Below, piece by piece: positions 13,438 through 21,846 of a stretch of DNA of 64,000 nucleotides (within the stretch, counting starts at the first letter, position 1; every line of letters begins with the position of its first letter). The notes under the pieces were generated by a model that saw nothing but the letters and a program-made list of their open reading frames with translations, was not told the DNA's origin and did no database searches. A program made the translations under genes and the position numbers. The stretch is from Halomonas sp. (GTDB lineage: Bacteria; Pseudomonadota; Gammaproteobacteria; Pseudomonadales; Halomonadaceae): the NCBI RefSeq assembly GCF_020832045.1, contig NZ_JAFIFK010000005.1, positions 1-64,000 of the forward strand, in the 5' to 3' direction.

Positions 13438-13830
13438 TCAGGCGTCGCTGTCGACCACGGCTTGGTAAGCCTCGGCATCGAGCAGTGTCCCGATGGCTGC
13501 GGTATCCTCGACGCGCACCTTCATGATCCAGCCACCCTCATAGGGCGCTTCGTTGACGGTTTCGGGCGCTTCTTCGAGGGTCTCGTTCACCTCGACGATT
13601 TCACCGGCCAGCGGCGCGTAGAGGTCAGACGCAGCCTTGACCGATTCGATTACGCCGAACTCCTCGCCCTTCGCCAGATTGCGCCCCACTTCGGGCAGCT
13701 CGACGAACACCACATCTCCCAGGGCTTCCTGGGCATGGTCGGTAATGCCGATGGTGACGGTACCGTCGCCATTGTCCAGGACCCACTCGTGGCTGTCGTT
13801 GTAGCGCAGGTTGGCAGGAATCGAGCTCAT
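13438..13830 (-). CDS. gcvH: Glycine cleavage system H protein
   Basis: A 130-residue lipoyl carrier. Lys65 in GVIESVKAASDLYAP is the lipoylation site, and the family signature GDVVFVELPEVG is present. It shuttles the aminomethyl group from GcvP to GcvT and electrons to the L protein, which is not in this window. AGGA stands about 7 bases before the ATG at 13830. It is the first gene of gcvHP and faces the symporter-gcvT unit across 483 bases. Confidence 0.97.
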   Translation of the reverse strand: MSSIPANLRYNDSHEWVLDNGDGTVTIGITDHAQEALGDVVFVELPEVGRNLAKGEEFGVIESVKAASDLYAPLAGEIVEVNETLEEAPETVNEAPYEGGWIMKVRVEDTAAIGTLLDAEAYQAVVDSDA

Positions 13831-14313
13831 GATGATTTCCTATAAGAAAAAGGTTTTCTGAACAGGGGAATGCTAACGCCATTGTCGCCGTTTGGCGAGT
13901 CCGAAGGTTTTGCTCGCCACCCTCGTCTGGACGCTACGCAGTGTTAGCGTGGCGTTAACTGCCCTGAACGTCCAGTCCTGCAACCAACGCCCCGTTCATG
14001 CGTGGGGTATACGACGATTCGACAGGCTTGGCAGCGCTCACTACGCTATGTCCAGGCTGTAGCGGGGCCGTTGGTCGAATTGGTATGACGCGATTGGGGT
14101 GGGGGGTTTGGCGTTGTTTCCGATACGAAACAAGCAGTACTCTATTGACCGCGAAACGTTGATGACCAGGATACAGTAGTCATTTCGGCGCGCTGGTGTA
14201 ATCCTGGCGGTTTCCGCTAAGGTACGCCGTCTCACCGCATGGATCCTTCGGGGGAACGTCCTGAGCGCGGTGGGATGCCTTGATAACACTCCATACAACA
14301 GAGGGAAGCGTTC
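13831..14313. other. Divergent regulatory region between gcvH and the symporter gene
   Basis: It holds no supported gene. Seen in it: a hairpin TGGCGAG (13893-13899) with CTCGCCA (13913-13919), the near-palindrome GTTAGCGTGGCGTTAAC (13943-13959) with a related GCTAACGCC at 13872-13880, a GTTTC-GAAAC dyad at 14116-14130, and a structured leader before the symporter with CACCGC (14233-14238) able to pair with GCGGTG (14267-14272). It presumably carries promoters for both glycine units. I could not recognise a glycine riboswitch core on either strand. Confidence 0.5.
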
Positions 14314-15717
14314 GTGGAAACTTTGACAGCGATATTCGATGCCATCAACGGTGTGGTCTGGGGACCGTTGATGTTGATACTGCTGCTGGGGGTGGGTTTG
14401 TACCTGCAGATCGGACTGAAGCTGATGCCCATCCGCAAGTTGGGCACCGGCTTCAAGCTGATGTGGCAGGGGCGTGAAGCCAAGCCCGTGCCGGGCGAGG
14501 CGAAGAAAGCGGAGGACGAAGGGGAGATCTCTCCGTTCAATGCCTTGATGACGGCGCTCTCGGCCACTATCGGTACCGGCAATATTGCCGGTGTGGCAAC
14601 GGCCATTGCGCTCGGCGGACCTGGCGCCATTTTCTGGATGTGGATCACGGCGTTGGTCGGCATGGCAACGAAGTTTGCCGAAGCCGTTCTCGCCGTTCGC
14701 TACCGGGAAACAGACAGCACGGGCTATCACGTCGGTGGGCCGATGTTCTACATCAAGAACGGTTTGGGCAGGAAATGGCTGTGGCTCGGTGGCGCCTTTG
14801 CCTTCTTCGGGGCGGTGGCGGCATTCGGTATCGGCAATACGGTTCAGTCCAATTCGGTCGCCGATGCGCTCGACTCCACCTTCGGCATTCCGCACTGGCT
14901 GACCGGTGTGGTCATCATGGTGATGGCTGGCGCGGTGATCCTGGGAGGCATCAAGCGTATCGCCAAGGTGGCAGGCAAGCTGGTACCGATCATGGGGATT
15001 GCCTATGTGGCGGCTGGCCTCGTGGTGCTGGTCGTCAATGCCGGACAGATCGGCGAAGCCTTCAGCATGATCTTCTATTACGCGTTCAATCCCCATGCGG
15101 CGGCCGGGGGCTTTGCCGGCGCGGCGGTCATGGCCGCCATTCGCTTCGGTGTGGCGCGCGGCATCTTTTCCAACGAGGCGGGTCTCGGCAGTGCACCTAT
15201 CGCCCATGCTGCCGCCAAGACACGCAACCCGGTGCGTCAGGGCATGATCGCCATGCTCGGTACCTTCATCGATACCATCATCGTCTGCACCATTACCGCG
15301 CTGGTCATCCTGACCTCTACGGTATGGATAGAGGGTGAGGCCGGTGCATCCTTGACGGCGCTGTCGTTCGACGCTGCGCTGCCCGGCTGGGGCAATCAGA
15401 TCGTGTCGCTGGCCCTGGCGGTATTCGCCTTCACCACCATTCTTGGCTGGTCCTTCTACGGCGAGAAGTGCTTCCAGTTCCTGTTCGGTACCCGTTCGAT
15501 CATGCTCTATCGGGTGCTGTTCGTGCTGGCGATCCCGCTGGGCGCCATGGCGCAGCTCGGTTTCATCTGGCTGATGGCCGATACCTTCAATGCCCTGATG
15601 GCGATCCCCAACCTGATCGCGCTGGCCCTCCTCTCGCCGGTGGTGTTCAAGGTCACACGGGATTACTTCGATGGCAAAGAGGTGCTGCCGGGCGAGGATC
15701 TCGACCACAAGGCGTAA
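14314..15717 (+). CDS. Alanine/glycine:sodium symporter (AGCS family)
   Basis: A 467-residue polytopic membrane protein with 10-11 hydrophobic segments. Typical AGCS motifs include ALSATIGTGNIAGVATAIALGGPGA, GGPMFYIKNGLG and SNEAGLGSAPIAHAAA. The family imports alanine, glycine or related amino acids with Na+. It starts with GTG at 14314 behind GAGGGAAG. It lies 83 bases upstream of gcvT on the same strand and opposite gcvHP, so glycine is a likely substrate. This is inferred from context. Confidence 0.9.
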   Translation: METLTAIFDAINGVVWGPLMLILLLGVGLYLQIGLKLMPIRKLGTGFKLMWQGREAKPVPGEAKKAEDEGEISPFNALMTALSATIGTGNIAGVATAIALGGPGAIFWMWITALVGMATKFAEAVLAVRYRETDSTGYHVGGPMFYIKNGLGRKWLWLGGAFAFFGAVAAFGIGNTVQSNSVADALDSTFGIPHWLTGVVIMVMAGAVILGGIKRIAKVAGKLVPIMGIAYVAAGLVVLVVNAGQIGEAFSMIFYYAFNPHAAAGGFAGAAVMAAIRFGVARGIFSNEAGLGSAPIAHAAAKTRNPVRQGMIAMLGTFIDTIIVCTITALVILTSTVWIEGEAGASLTALSFDAALPGWGNQIVSLALAVFAFTTILGWSFYGEKCFQFLFGTRSIMLYRVLFVLAIPLGAMAQLGFIWLMADTFNALMAIPNLIALALLSPVVFKVTRDYFDGKEVLPGEDLDHKA

Positions 15718-15800
15718 TGATGGCAAGCGGTGAGGCGTCCCCGTGTCGCCTTACCGCTCTCCGGCCGGCCCCTTGCATCACACTCTCACGAGGAAACTCC

Positions 15801-16916
15801 ATGAGCGATCTCAAGCGGACTCCGCTGTATGACCTTCACCTTGAACTGGGTGGAAAAATGGTGCCCTTCGCCAGCTACGACATGCCGGTGCAGTTCCCGC
15901 TGGGGGTGAAAAAGGAGCACGAGCACACTCGCAGCGCCTGCGGTCTGTTCGATGTCTCTCACATGGGACAGCTACTGCTGCGTGGCCCCCGACCGGCCGA
16001 GGCGCTGGAAACGCTGGTTTGTGCCGATATCGTTAGCCTGCCGCCAGGCATGCAGCGCTATGCGCTCTTCACTGGTCGGGAGGGAGGCATTATCGACGAT
16101 CTGATGGTGGCCAACCCGGGCGATGGCACGCTGTATCTGGTGGTCAATGCGGCATGCAAGGATCAGGATATCGCCTTGCTGGAAATGGGGCTTGACGACG
16201 ACCATCACGTCGAGGTACTGGACCGTGCACTGCTGGCCCTGCAGGGGCCCAAGGCCGTGGAGGTGATGCGCCGCCACTGCCCCGAAGCCTGCGAAATGGT
16301 GTTCATGCAGCAAGGTCGCTTTACCATGGCCGGCATCCCCGTCTGGATCAGCCGCAGCGGCTACACCGGTGAAGATGGCTTCGAAATTTCGGTTCCTGCC
16401 GACGAGGCCGAAGGACTGGCTCGTCGGCTGCTGGCCGAGGAAGAAGTGGAAGCGATAGGCCTGGGCGCCCGCGACTCGCTGCGCCTCGAGGCGGGGCTTT
16501 GTCTCTACGGTCACGACATCGATATCGAAACCACGCCGGTCGAAGCGGGACTGATATGGGCCATCGGCAAGGACCGCCGACATGGCGGCGAACGGTCGGC
16601 GGGGTTCCCGGGGGCGGATGTGATACTGCATCAGGTCGATGCCAAGGATCACCGCCGCAAGCGTGTCGGTCTGCTGGGCGAGGGGCGTGCTCCCGTGCGA
16701 GAGGGGGCCGAGCTTTATGGCGAGGATGGACGGCATATCGGCAAGGTGACCTCGGGAGGCTTTGGCCCCAGCGTGGGTAAGCCGGTCGCCATGGGCTACG
16801 TCGATATTGCGTATGCCGAGCTTGGCACCATTGTCGAAGCCGAGGTTCGTGGCAAGCGGCTTCCCATGGTGGTGAGCCGGATGCCATTCGTTACGCCAGG
16901 CTACTATCGCGGCTGA
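15801..16916 (+). CDS. gcvT: Aminomethyltransferase, glycine cleavage T protein
   Basis: A 371-residue folate-dependent enzyme that transfers the methylene group from aminomethyl-lipoyl GcvH to tetrahydrofolate and releases ammonia. Typical segments are RSACGLFDVSHMGQ, RSGYTGEDGFEI, LGARDSLRLEAGLCLYGHD and VTSGGFGPSVGKPVAMGYV. The ATG at 15801 follows CGAGGAAAC. It is separated from gcvHP by the symporter gene and the divergent promoter region, unlike the common gcvTHP operon. Confidence 0.97.
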   Translation: MSDLKRTPLYDLHLELGGKMVPFASYDMPVQFPLGVKKEHEHTRSACGLFDVSHMGQLLLRGPRPAEALETLVCADIVSLPPGMQRYALFTGREGGIIDDLMVANPGDGTLYLVVNAACKDQDIALLEMGLDDDHHVEVLDRALLALQGPKAVEVMRRHCPEACEMVFMQQGRFTMAGIPVWISRSGYTGEDGFEISVPADEAEGLARRLLAEEEVEAIGLGARDSLRLEAGLCLYGHDIDIETTPVEAGLIWAIGKDRRHGGERSAGFPGADVILHQVDAKDHRRKRVGLLGEGRAPVREGAELYGEDGRHIGKVTSGGFGPSVGKPVAMGYVDIAYAELGTIVEAEVRGKRLPMVVSRMPFVTPGYYRG

Positions 16917-16950
16917 CGTCTTTTAACGTTTATACCGTTAACTTAAATGC

Positions 16951-16974
16951 AGCCACCGTCGTCTGGCGGTGGCT
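16951..16974. terminator. Hairpin between convergent gcvT and yjbH
   Basis: AGCCACCG (16951-16958) pairs with CGGTGGCT (16967-16974). Only a short, mixed T-rich stretch follows on the plus strand. A TTAACG/CGTTAA dyad (16923-16941) lies just before it. It is probably a weak terminator for gcvT. Confidence 0.5.
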
Positions 16975-17014
16975 TCGTCGTTCCTGCGTGCCGCTCACCC
17001 TGACATGTTTGCAG

Positions 17015-19126
17015 TCAACGCATCAGCTCAGCGTGCTCATCCCAGTAGCGGCCCATGCTGCGCTCTTCGGTGAGATCGAAGAGCGTCTGGCGCCTCGCCA
17101 GCTGGGCGCCGCCATCCCGTGTCAGCGGACGCCATGCCACCTGGGCGCGTTGTCGGGTGGAGCGCACGAAGAAAGCGTCCAACGGCAATGAAAGATAGAT
17201 CCCTTTGTCGAAGCTACCTTCGCCGAAGTCGCTGCCGGCATCGGTGAAGGTAGCCCAGCCGCCCAGGCGTATGCCGGAATCGAACTCCCTGGAAACATCG
17301 AAGGTGACGCCGATATCGCCTGCCAGATAGCGGCCGATGCTGGCTTTCAGCAGCACATCTTCGACATCCGTCTGCCAGTAGCCGGTCAGGTGGCCCGTCC
17401 AGGTGCTGTAGTCGAGCATCTCGAACCGCTGATCGAAGTCTCGTTGCCTGACCCAATTCACGTCGAGCCCCAGGGCCACGTCGCTGTTGAAGGGGCGGTA
17501 GAGAATTTCCCCCCCCGCACCGGCAAACATCGTTTCGAGAAGCCCCCCGTAGCCCATGACGAACCAGTCGTCGCCCAACTGGGAGGTGTGTGTGTACTGC
17601 AAGTTGGAGATGCCGATATCGGTTTCCGCCAGGTAGTCGCCGATTTGAGTGCGTACCCTTGGCAGGTCCGAAGGGCCGATATAGCGATACTTCCCCAGGT
17701 TGTCGTCTACCGTGTAGGTCAGCGTGGCCGACAGCCAGTCGTTGCGGCCCAGCCGGTACTCGCTGTCCAGGTTGGCCGATAGGCGGTAGAGATAGCCGTC
17801 GGGGCCTCCGAAGTTCTGCTCCAGCTGGGGCTCGAGGCTATAAGAGAACCCACGTGAGGATGTCTCATGCAGCACGTTGTGTGGCGCGGGTTGTTGGCCG
17901 ACATGTGCATAGATACCGTGACGGTATCGGTTGGCTTGGGCGCTCGACGTGGCTGCAGTGGCCATGGCTTGGCGGTCGTGAACGCTCTCGCGCAGGGGCA
18001 TGCCCCGCTCGTGCCAGTGGAAGCGAAAGGTGTCCACCTCACTGTCGAGGTGATTGTGCAACAGGCGTCCGGCACGATATTCGCTTTCGGCGAGCGATGG
18101 GTAGCGCGTGGGTTCGCCTTCAATGACAAGGCTGTTGCCCGACTGGTAGATGCGATAGACGCCCACGCCGGCATTGGCGTCCAGTTCGCGACTGAGTCCG
18201 CTCCAATCATCGCTATGTTCGGCAGGCGGTTCGCCGAGCCCGACGGGGGGAGGGTCACGCTTCACTTGAGAAACGGTGGCAAGGTTGGTGCTGAAACTGA
18301 TGCCGAGCATGGCGGTATTGCCGCGCTGCCAGCCGGCCTTGAGTTCGATGGTGTCCGACAGGCGCAGGCGAGCCCCGAGGTTCACCCGTGAGTCCTGCTG
18401 CTGATGGTTGCGCTGGGGTTCGCGCTGGTAATCGTTGCCTTCCAGCTCCATCTGGAGCACCAGTGGGCGCCAGGGGGTCTGGTACTCTATCCCGCCGAAC
18501 ATGGCGCTGCGTCCGCTAAACAGACTTCCCAGATTCACGCTGCCGCCGTCGCCTCCCGACGTGAACCCCGAACGTCGCTCGAAGCGATCGTCGAGCCGGC
18601 TCAGCGGGTTGGTGAAGTCCTCTTGATTTCCCAGGTAGCCCCAGCCGATACCCAGGGAAACGTCGAAAGCATGCCAACGCTTGCTGGCCACCAGATATTC
18701 GGCGGCGAACAGGCCGGTGCCGCCGATGTCGCGCGCGCCAACCGCAAGCTGTGGCCAAAAGCGGCTCTCCTCTCGTAGCCGCAGCTTGAGGTCGATCCCT
18801 TTGTCCAGGTTGTTACGATCCCCGATGGCGGCAAGATACTGGCGATTTTCCACTTCGACGTAGCGAAAGCCGGCTTCGAGCCAGTCGGTAGGTTGAAAGA
18901 AGAGGTTGTAGCGGCGGTAAGGCGCGGTGCGTGAAAGCGAAAAGGCAAAGCCGCCCAATGGCGCCATTCGGGCAGAGGGAGTCTGCATCAGCCCTACGCC
19001 GCCAAAGTCACCCTGTCCCATGCCCAGGCGAGACGGTGACGTGTCGGCCATGGCACAGGCGAGTGAAGAGGTGACAGCAAAGGCGAGGGCCGATAAACGA
19101 AGTGGGGAAGTGGAAGTCCGCTTCAT
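17015..19126 (-). CDS. yjbH: YjbH-type outer-membrane exopolysaccharide protein
   Basis: A 703-residue protein with an N-terminal signal peptide (MKRTSTSPLRLSALAFAVTS, cleavage near CAMA-DTS), then the start of the mature YjbH domain (GVGLMQTPSARMAPLGGFAFS) and a long run of beta-strand-like segments, as expected for a YjbH/GfcD outer-membrane barrel. The family takes part in secretion of extracellular polysaccharide. The start at 19126 lies within the yjbG stop codon (ATGA overlap). The open frame extends 86 codons upstream, but that part has no homology features. Confidence 0.85.
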   Translation of the reverse strand: MKRTSTSPLRLSALAFAVTSSLACAMADTSPSRLGMGQGDFGGVGLMQTPSARMAPLGGFAFSLSRTAPYRRYNLFFQPTDWLEAGFRYVEVENRQYLAAIGDRNNLDKGIDLKLRLREESRFWPQLAVGARDIGGTGLFAAEYLVASKRWHAFDVSLGIGWGYLGNQEDFTNPLSRLDDRFERRSGFTSGGDGGSVNLGSLFSGRSAMFGGIEYQTPWRPLVLQMELEGNDYQREPQRNHQQQDSRVNLGARLRLSDTIELKAGWQRGNTAMLGISFSTNLATVSQVKRDPPPVGLGEPPAEHSDDWSGLSRELDANAGVGVYRIYQSGNSLVIEGEPTRYPSLAESEYRAGRLLHNHLDSEVDTFRFHWHERGMPLRESVHDRQAMATAATSSAQANRYRHGIYAHVGQQPAPHNVLHETSSRGFSYSLEPQLEQNFGGPDGYLYRLSANLDSEYRLGRNDWLSATLTYTVDDNLGKYRYIGPSDLPRVRTQIGDYLAETDIGISNLQYTHTSQLGDDWFVMGYGGLLETMFAGAGGEILYRPFNSDVALGLDVNWVRQRDFDQRFEMLDYSTWTGHLTGYWQTDVEDVLLKASIGRYLAGDIGVTFDVSREFDSGIRLGGWATFTDAGSDFGEGSFDKGIYLSLPLDAFFVRSTRQRAQVAWRPLTRDGGAQLARRQTLFDLTEERSMGRYWDEHAELMR

Positions 19127-19944
19127 CGAGCAGCTTCCCCCTTGGCCATTGGCTCCCTGCCTGCCAGGGTTATCGATTGGCAGGTATCGCTCGGTAACCG
19201 GGTCGCCAGGTAGGCGGGCAGGTTGCGGTTGACCCAGTCGGCTTCCTGAGTGGAGCCGGGCAGCGCCAGCACGATACGGGTGCCCGGCACGAGAGCGGAA
19301 TTGCCCGCATTCCAGGCGGCTACACCGATACGGCGAGGGGCGCCCAGGGGTGCAATTACCCAGGCTTCGTCCGCCATGGACCATTGTCCGCTGGGTAGGC
19401 TGCGCAACAATCCTCTCAACCCAAGGCCGGGTTTCCAGCGTTGACGGCTCACGCCGTCGAAATGCCAGACTTCGACCCAGTCGGGTACGGTGCAGTAACC
19501 CGCGTCAGCCAGCGACGCCAGAGTGGGGTCATGTCGCGGAGAGGCGAGTAGCGAGGCCAGGTCGGCGCGTGCCGGCGTGCGACCGGCTTTGTCCTGCAAG
19601 CCGATGATGGTTTGCTGCCACTCGAGTGCGCTTCGCGCAAGGCTCTTTCTTCCGGCCAGGGCATGCCAATTGCTGAGGGTTGCCAGTTCTTCGATCAGCC
19701 GCAGGCCCTGCTGCCGGTGAGGTTCGCGGTGGGCTTCAAGCCAATAATAAGCGTAAGCGACTGCGGCAGGCTGCGTCGGCTGCTCGAGCCACAGTTCCGA
19801 TAGGGTCGCAGGGTGGGGTGACGTGTGTGTTTGGGCATCGGCCAGGATCTGCAGCGGAAAGCAGAGTGCCAATAGCGCGGCCAGACAAGTGATGTGCCGA
19901 CGTCGGGCATGGGCATGGGCATGGACGTGGTGACGTGGGGTCAT
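19123..19944 (-). CDS. yjbG: YjbG/GfcC-like periplasmic capsule protein
   Basis: A 273-residue protein whose N-terminus has a His/Arg-rich stretch (MTPRHHVHAHAHARRRH) before a signal-peptide core and likely cleavage near ILA-DAQ. The central and C-terminal parts resemble GfcC, a periplasmic protein of group 4 capsule and YjbEFGH systems (SNWHALAGRKSLARSALEW, VPDWVEVWHFDG, NRNLPAYL). It sits between yjbF (14-base gap) and yjbH (4-base overlap). The exact periplasmic role is unknown. Confidence 0.8.
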   Translation of the reverse strand: MTPRHHVHAHAHARRRHITCLAALLALCFPLQILADAQTHTSPHPATLSELWLEQPTQPAAVAYAYYWLEAHREPHRQQGLRLIEELATLSNWHALAGRKSLARSALEWQQTIIGLQDKAGRTPARADLASLLASPRHDPTLASLADAGYCTVPDWVEVWHFDGVSRQRWKPGLGLRGLLRSLPSGQWSMADEAWVIAPLGAPRRIGVAAWNAGNSALVPGTRIVLALPGSTQEADWVNRNLPAYLATRLPSDTCQSITLAGREPMAKGEAAR

Positions 19945-19958
19945 GCTCGTTCTCTTGA

Positions 19959-20711
19959 TCACGGCAGTGAGCCAACATCGGGCGGCATCGTGCGCCCGGC
20001 GTCGCTTATGGTTTCTTCGGCATCGCTCCACCAGGGTCGCGCCACCTGCCATTGCAGACGTGGACCTTGCGGCCAGAGCGTCATGTCACCCCCCCAGATC
20101 CACGGTGTTCCCGGCTCTCGCCAGAATTTCCCGCGGGTAGTCGTATTGCTGCCGATCCACTCGAGTCGCTCGAGACAGCGCTCCAGGGTCAGCCGGGTCA
20201 AAGGCATGTCAACGGGGGCAGGGGGCTCGCAGGTCACCGTCGCCAGCGCCTCGTCCTGCCACTCCTGGCCATCACGGTCCTGCCAATGCGCGTGTACTCT
20301 GTAGCGAGCCTGGCCTTCGCTGGATGAGTGCCAGCGCCCGAGCAGCACCGCATCGAAGCCGGATGTGCTGGCGGGCATGCCATCGCGTAAATGCAGCGTC
20401 GTCCGATCGCCAGCCTGCCAAAACGTATCCTGTCCGTGTGCGCCGGTGCGATGCGCCATGATCAGCAGCGCTCGGTTGCTCTCCTTTCTCGCCACCAGCG
20501 ATGCGTACGGCAGGGCCTCGGCCTGGACCCTGACATCCGCCGTGTGACGATGGCCGAATAACGTTTCGCCCATGGGAGTGAGCTGTCCACCTTGAGCACA
20601 GCCAGCCAGCGTGATGACCACGCCCAGCCACGCCAGGCCTCGAAGCAGGACCGCCGCAAGGCGGTCCTGGGTCGGCACACGAATTTCTCTGCACCGTCTG
20701 TCACCGTTCAT
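19959..20711 (-). CDS. yjbF: YjbF/GfcB-like lipoprotein
   Basis: A 250-residue protein with a lipoprotein signal ending VVITLAGC (Cys38), so probably anchored in the outer membrane. The rest fits YjbF/GfcB lipoproteins of exopolysaccharide secretion operons. It ends with WPQGPRLQWQVARPWW, like the beta-rich C-terminus of the family. The start codon overlaps the stop of the preceding gene by one base (TGATG), a sign of translational coupling. Its position in a four-gene yjbEFGH order is the strongest evidence. Confidence 0.8.
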   Translation of the reverse strand: MNGDRRCREIRVPTQDRLAAVLLRGLAWLGVVITLAGCAQGGQLTPMGETLFGHRHTADVRVQAEALPYASLVARKESNRALLIMAHRTGAHGQDTFWQAGDRTTLHLRDGMPASTSGFDAVLLGRWHSSSEGQARYRVHAHWQDRDGQEWQDEALATVTCEPPAPVDMPLTRLTLERCLERLEWIGSNTTTRGKFWREPGTPWIWGGDMTLWPQGPRLQWQVARPWWSDAEETISDAGRTMPPDVGSLP

Positions 20712-21040
20712 CAGCGGGTACCGGTACCTGTGCCGGTTCCCGTTCCGGTGCCTGTGCCGGTAGCGCCAATGACGACTCCGATACCGGCCGCGCCGCGATT
20801 GACGGCTCCGGCAAGTGCCTGGCCGGAATTCCCTGGCGCCTCTCCCGCTGCGCCGCGACCGGTGGTAAGCCCACCGCCGGCGACGGCATCAGGTGCCGGT
20901 GTATTGGCAGAATTGCCAGGAGCCCCTTGAGTGCCTTGTGGCAAGGGGGCCTGCTGCGCCATCGCCATTGGCGTGAGGCCCAGCAAGGCCACCCCCGCCA
21001 GTACGGCGGCACATGACCTTGCCATTTTGGTTGTTGACAT
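20711..21040 (-). CDS. yjbE: YjbE-like secreted small protein with Gly-Thr tail
   Basis: A 109-residue protein with a clear signal peptide (cleavage near AMA-QQA), then a Gly/Ala/Asn-rich, apparently disordered mature part ending in alternating Gly-Thr. E. coli YjbE has the same plan: a small exported protein with a low-complexity Thr/Gly tail, first gene of yjbEFGH. The start at 21040 follows AAGGAG by 8 bases. A start ten codons upstream would disturb the signal peptide. Similarity is in composition and position more than sequence. Confidence 0.65.
   Translation of the reverse strand: MSTTKMARSCAAVLAGVALLGLTPMAMAQQAPLPQGTQGAPGNSANTPAPDAVAGGGLTTGRGAAGEAPGNSGQALAGAVNRGAAGIGVVIGATGTGTGTGTGTGTGTR
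20717..20761 (-). repeat. Alternating Thr-Gly codon repeat in yjbE
   Basis: Fifteen consecutive codons read Thr-(Gly-Thr)7, a degenerate 6-base tandem repeat at the end of yjbE. The third codon positions vary (ACC, ACA, ACG; GGT, GGC, GGA), so the protein repeat seems kept by selection rather than by recent slippage. Confidence 0.8.
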
Positions 21041-21413
21041 AGGGCGTTTCTCCTTTGTTGCGCCGGTCACATCCGGCGGGATGGGTGGCCGGATAATGCA
21101 TCCCAGTCGATAAACCGGGACAGACTGCCCGGCCTGCCTGCGGGTGCAGGCAATTCGACAGACTTAATGAAAGTTAGCCGGCGAGACCTGGCGGGCTGGG
21201 CATCAAGAATATAGCGCGAAATAAATAACGCAATCCCTCCGGCATTAAAAGCCGACGGTAAGTAGCGTCCTTTTCTGTTCGTGTAACAATGTAAAAAAAT
21301 GTATAAAAAGGGCGGTCAGGGATGACAAGCCAAAAAAAAGCGGTATTCTAGCCTCGCTCTTGTGGTGTCTTGCATGGATGGTAAGACCCCGCCCCTCATC
21401 CTGACTCCTTGAG

Positions 21414-21445
21414 TTGACACCGCATTGCGGCGCAAGCTGTATGCT
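21414..21445 (+). promoter_or_regulatory. Candidate promoter of the polysaccharide cluster
   Basis: An exact TTGACA at 21414-21419 is followed by weak -10 candidates (CTGTAT at 17 bases, TATGCT at 20 bases). It lies about 60-90 bases upstream of the ops element, the usual arrangement for RfaH-controlled operons. The -10 is not strong, so the exact site is uncertain. Confidence 0.35.
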
Positions 21446-21506
21446 GTTTTTATTTTTGTATATCAATGACTTACGTCTGGTTTCGAAGGTTCCCATCAAA
21501 CTTCGG

Positions 21507-21518
21507 GGCGGTAGCGTG
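21507..21518 (+). promoter_or_regulatory. ops element (JUMPstart core), RfaH recruitment site
   Basis: GGCGGTAGCGTG matches the 12-base enterobacterial ops core exactly and is in the same orientation as wza, which starts 328 bases downstream. In enterobacteria RNA polymerase pauses here and RfaH binds the exposed non-template strand, allowing transcription of very long polysaccharide operons. No rfaH gene lies in this window. Confidence 0.85.
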
Positions 21519-21846
21519 CTTGGTTGAGATAGTTTCAATTGGGTTTAAGGCTTGGTAAGAGGCATTAGTGTCAGCAAATAAAGACACAGCTTGTAGGATA
21601 TTGACGACAGTGTGGGTCGGCGTTGTCGCTAAACTTCGACAATATTGTCATAACAGTAAGGGTGGCGTTGAAAGAGTGGATTGGGATCATTGTAACCGCT
21701 TTGTCATTCAATGTGTCACTCATCGGAGACGCCGAGTGATTGTAATAAGAGACAGTCGGTGGTTGGTCTGAGAGACACTTGTAAAGTTGCTCAAAATATA
21801 ACAGGGCAGGGGGCAGGTTAATGTTGGTCATGCGAGTGAACATTCA

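Larger units (their letters stand above)
21041..21846. other. AT-rich divergent control region between yjbE and wza
   Basis: About 800 bases with a visibly lower GC content than both flanks and no convincing gene. It must hold the yjbEFGH promoter (minus strand) and the promoter and leader of the polysaccharide cluster (plus strand). It contains a hairpin TGCCTGC-GGG-TGCAGGCA near 21136-21152, a TTGACA at 21414 and an exact ops element at 21507-21518. The 330 bases between ops and wza look like a long untranslated leader. Confidence 0.7.

Noticed and set aside
13831..14313. Glycine riboswitch upstream of gcv genes or the symporter
   Set aside because: I found hairpins but none of the conserved aptamer core segments on either strand.
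14041..15726. 561-residue minus-strand frame opposite the symporter gene
   Set aside because: His/Arg/Gln/Asp-rich composition is typical of the antisense of a GC-rich gene. The opposite strand has a clear AGCS protein.
21245..21538. 97-residue minus-strand reading frame in the AT-rich region
   Set aside because: No ribosome binding site, no family resemblance, and it crosses the ops element and promoter candidate.
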